A stretch of DNA of 64,000 nt from Denitrovibrio acetiphilus DSM 12809. GTDB lineage: Bacteria > Chrysiogenota > Deferribacteres > Deferribacterales > Geovibrionaceae. Below are positions 62,129-64,000 of the stretch, piece after piece. The translations under genes and the position numbers were made by a program. The stretch is from the NCBI RefSeq assembly GCF_000025725.1, contig NC_013943.1, forward strand, positions 2,046,001 to 2,110,000. Direction: 5' to 3'. Within the stretch, counting starts at the first letter, position 1. Each line of letters starts with the position of its first letter. The notes beneath the pieces were generated by a model. The model was not told where the DNA came from. It saw only the letters and a program-made list of their open reading frames with translations, and did no database searches.

Positions 62129-62456
62129 GCGAGATAATACTGTGTTTAACTCACAACCATAACTGCATAAACAAAAAATCAGCCCTCCACCCTGAAACAA
62201 CCCACCCCTTTCAATAGTTATTTCTGATATTATAAAAGATAGGGCAAAAATGCAGATAATTTATTAAATCTTTTCCAGGTATGTAATAGTTCTGCTGATA
62301 TCTGGAGCCAATTTTCCCCAGATTTATATCGACCTGTGCCTGTTCTAAGCCAGCAGATAAACTTGCATTTTTCATAAGCAGACCTATCTTGTCTGTAAGC
62401 AGGCTGCTTTATTACGAATAAGTTAAGCCCTGATAGTTGAGGCTCTGGAGAACTAA

Positions 62457-63587
62457 ATGTTTTTTTTCATTGCATCCCTGATAATGCTTTTTATGGCTGT
62501 TTTTAGCGCAAGGATTCTTTTTAACAAAAAAAGATATCTAATCTATGGACTGCTGATGTTTGTGGCTATGTATCTCGCTGTCGCAGCGCGAATACTCATT
62601 GCTAAGTCAGGTTTTAACCATTTACTGACAACGCTTTCATGGATTGGCTATTTTACTGTGGGGGTAGTCAGCATTCTTTTTTGTGCTTCGGTCATACAAG
62701 TTGCGGTGAATATTTTTGGATATGTAGTTTCAAAATCATCCTCAAGGTTTTCACCTGCGAGAAGGCATTTTTTGTCAAAAACTATGGGGTCTGCCATGAG
62801 CCTTGCTGTCGTACCTGTCAGCGGATACGGCTTTTACAGAGCTGTGGGGGATCCTGTAATTAAAACAATCGAAATAAAAAAGAACGGGCTGAATGCAGCC
62901 ATAGATGGTTTCAAAATTGTACAGCTTACAGACATACATGTTGGACCGACCATAGGCGCTGGAAAGGTCAGAAGGATTGTCGAAATGACAAATACTCTTA
63001 GTCCGGATATTGTTGTCATCACAGGAGATCTTGTGGATGGGGCTGCCAAGTATATTGCTGATTACATTACCCCTCTGAACAACCTACAATCGAAATACGG
63101 CACATACTTTGTGACAGGAAACCACGAATATTACTCAGGGGCATCTGCATGGCTTAGAAAAATACGAGAACTAGGCATAAAAGTATTAGACAACAGTAAT
63201 GAGATCATTCCACACAATGGCGCCAATCTTCTTTTAGCCGGGATACCCGATATCCACGCCGACCGGTTTGGCTATGAACGCTACGATCCCGCAAAGGCCA
63301 AGCAGACAGAATCTCCTTATGACTTCTCTGTCATCCTTTCTCATAGACCTGAAATAGCGAGAGAGGTTGCGGAGCACGGATACGACCTTCAGCTTTCCGG
63401 TCATACTCACGGCGGACAGTATTTTCCATGGACATATGTTATCTATCTATTTCATGAATTCGTCAAAGGTCTTTATGAGATTAATAATATGAGCCTTTAT
63501 GTCAGCAAAGGTACTGCGTACTGGGGGCCGCCTCTAAGGATAGGGGCTGAACCAGAAATCACAGAGATAGTTCTCAGGCATTCATGA
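62457..63587 (+). CDS. Membrane-anchored metallophosphoesterase (YaeI-like)
   Basis: This 376-residue protein has about three or four N-terminal helices, an RRHFLSKT stretch, and then a calcineurin-like phosphoesterase domain with LTDIHVGPTI, GDLVDG, GNHEYYSG and SGHTHGGQ. The family includes UDP-2,3-diacylglucosamine hydrolases and YaeI. GGAG lies 6 nt before the ATG. Substrate is unknown. Confidence 0.87.
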   Translation: MFFFIASLIMLFMAVFSARILFNKKRYLIYGLLMFVAMYLAVAARILIAKSGFNHLLTTLSWIGYFTVGVVSILFCASVIQVAVNIFGYVVSKSSSRFSPARRHFLSKTMGSAMSLAVVPVSGYGFYRAVGDPVIKTIEIKKNGLNAAIDGFKIVQLTDIHVGPTIGAGKVRRIVEMTNTLSPDIVVITGDLVDGAAKYIADYITPLNNLQSKYGTYFVTGNHEYYSGASAWLRKIRELGIKVLDNSNEIIPHNGANLLLAGIPDIHADRFGYERYDPAKAKQTESPYDFSVILSHRPEIAREVAEHGYDLQLSGHTHGGQYFPWTYVIYLFHEFVKGLYEINNMSLYVSKGTAYWGPPLRIGAEPEITEIVLRHS

Positions 63588-63651
63588 ACCTATGCTCTGA
63601 AAGTGTGTCGAAATTAATATCATGTAGTGGTATAACTATTAGGAGGCTATT

Positions 63652-63882
63652 ATGAAACTTAGACTTGTCACAATTTTTATGCTGGCAGCTTCAATAATGC
63701 TCGCCGGGTGCCAGAGTAAATCTGAAGAAGCTGGTGAAAAAGCCGGTAAAGCAGCAAAAAAGATCGAGGATTCTGTTAAAGACGGATATGAAAAAGGGAA
63801 GGATACAGTAAAAGAAGGTATCGAAAATACCAAGGACGCTGCTAAAGATTTTAAAGAAGGTTTTGAAGAAGGAAGTAAATAA
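63652..63882 (+). CDS. Small Lys/Glu-rich lipoprotein
   Basis: This 76-residue protein has a lipobox (MLAGC, Cys at about 20) and a mature part of repeating charged heptad/11-mer units (KAGKAAKKIEDSVKDGY, KGKDTVKEGIENTKDAAKDF), predicted as one amphipathic helix. This resembles LEA-like or entericidin-type stress proteins. AGGAGG lies just upstream. Function is unknown. Confidence 0.75.
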   Translation: MKLRLVTIFMLAASIMLAGCQSKSEEAGEKAGKAAKKIEDSVKDGYEKGKDTVKEGIENTKDAAKDFKEGFEEGSK

Positions 63883-64000
63883 CAAAATCTGAGATAAATA
63901 AGCTAATTACTATAATTGGCTGAGAAAAATGGTTCGCTTCTTACACCTTGCTGCCATTATTTTTCTGTGCAGAGTGCTCATTAGTGTTTTAATCTAAAAC

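Noticed and set aside
63930-63998. A 22-codon hydrophobic frame at the window end
   Set aside because: It has no ribosome-binding site and is too short to separate from chance.
1-64000. Many long frames opposite or inside real genes
   Set aside because: They are shadows of the annotated genes, without ribosome-binding sites, domains or plausible composition.

Overview
The window is a 64 kb stretch of a Gram-negative, anaerobically respiring bacterium. It encodes outer-membrane and periplasmic factors (a porin, DegP, PpiD, an RseB-like protein), a Tat-exported flavoprotein reductase with its own multiheme cytochrome c, a 2-oxoacid:ferredoxin oxidoreductase and a four-subunit succinate dehydrogenase/fumarate reductase. 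The encapsulin/encapsulated-ferritin pair, the split respiratory reductase, the kor genes and the overall protein flavour fit a member of the Deferribacterota (Denitrovibrio/Geovibrio-like). That placement is an inference from the gene set, not a database match.

Layout. 1-9.4 kb: end of an MscS channel, LysE exporter, SNF-type Na+ symporter, nitroreductase with a divergent HxlR regulator, YitT protein, and a CadR-like regulator divergent from a Cd/Zn/Pb P-type ATPase. 8.5-13.1 kb: a MerR-type regulator divergent from a respiratory module (pentaheme cytochrome, Tat flavoprotein reductase, porin). 13.6-14.8 kb: encapsulated ferritin and encapsulin. 14.9-24 kb: periplasmic asparaginase, then thrS-infC-rpmI-rplT and pheST, separated by a dispersed repeat and an EF-hand protein. 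24.1-28.9 kb: a sigma-54-type promoter in front of a DUF2318 lipoprotein, an ABC transporter and an NtrB/NtrC-like pair. 29.2-32.4 kb: an rpoE-anti-sigma-rseB-degP envelope-stress operon. 32.5-36.5 kb: a trypsin-like protease, small proteins, tRNA-Ser, SRP RNA and ppiD. 36.5-46.8 kb: a mobile element (below). 47.2-52.1 kb: purSQLF followed by a probable selenoprotein. 52.3-64 kb: a CheY/CheC/diguanylate cyclase operon, an M23 protein, tRNA-Arg, korBA with an AMMECR1 protein, sdhCDAB, a metallophosphoesterase and a small lipoprotein.

The main discovery is at 36466-46762. A complete type I restriction-modification operon (hsdM, rhuM-like, hsdS, hsdR), an ISL3-family transposase whose start codon overlaps the hsdR stop, and a PD-(D/E)XK nuclease-like gene all lie between 26-bp terminal inverted repeats (25/26 identical). 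The repeats are flanked by a perfect 8-bp direct repeat. The whole 10.3 kb is therefore one ISL3-type transposon carrying a defence system. It landed directly after the ppiD stop codon and pushed the ppiD terminator 10.3 kb downstream.

Other notable signals: a UGA-containing gene with a SECIS-like hairpin after purF; a hairpin just before thrS whose loop mimics the tRNA-Thr(UGU) anticodon loop; an AUA start codon for infC; a sigma-54 promoter with two 12-bp upstream sites spaced 33 bp apart; a sigma-E-like autoregulatory promoter in front of the ECF sigma gene; and three copies of a 180-255 bp non-coding repeat. Genes are densely packed, and regulation appears to be mostly local, with regulators divergent from or co-transcribed with their targets.
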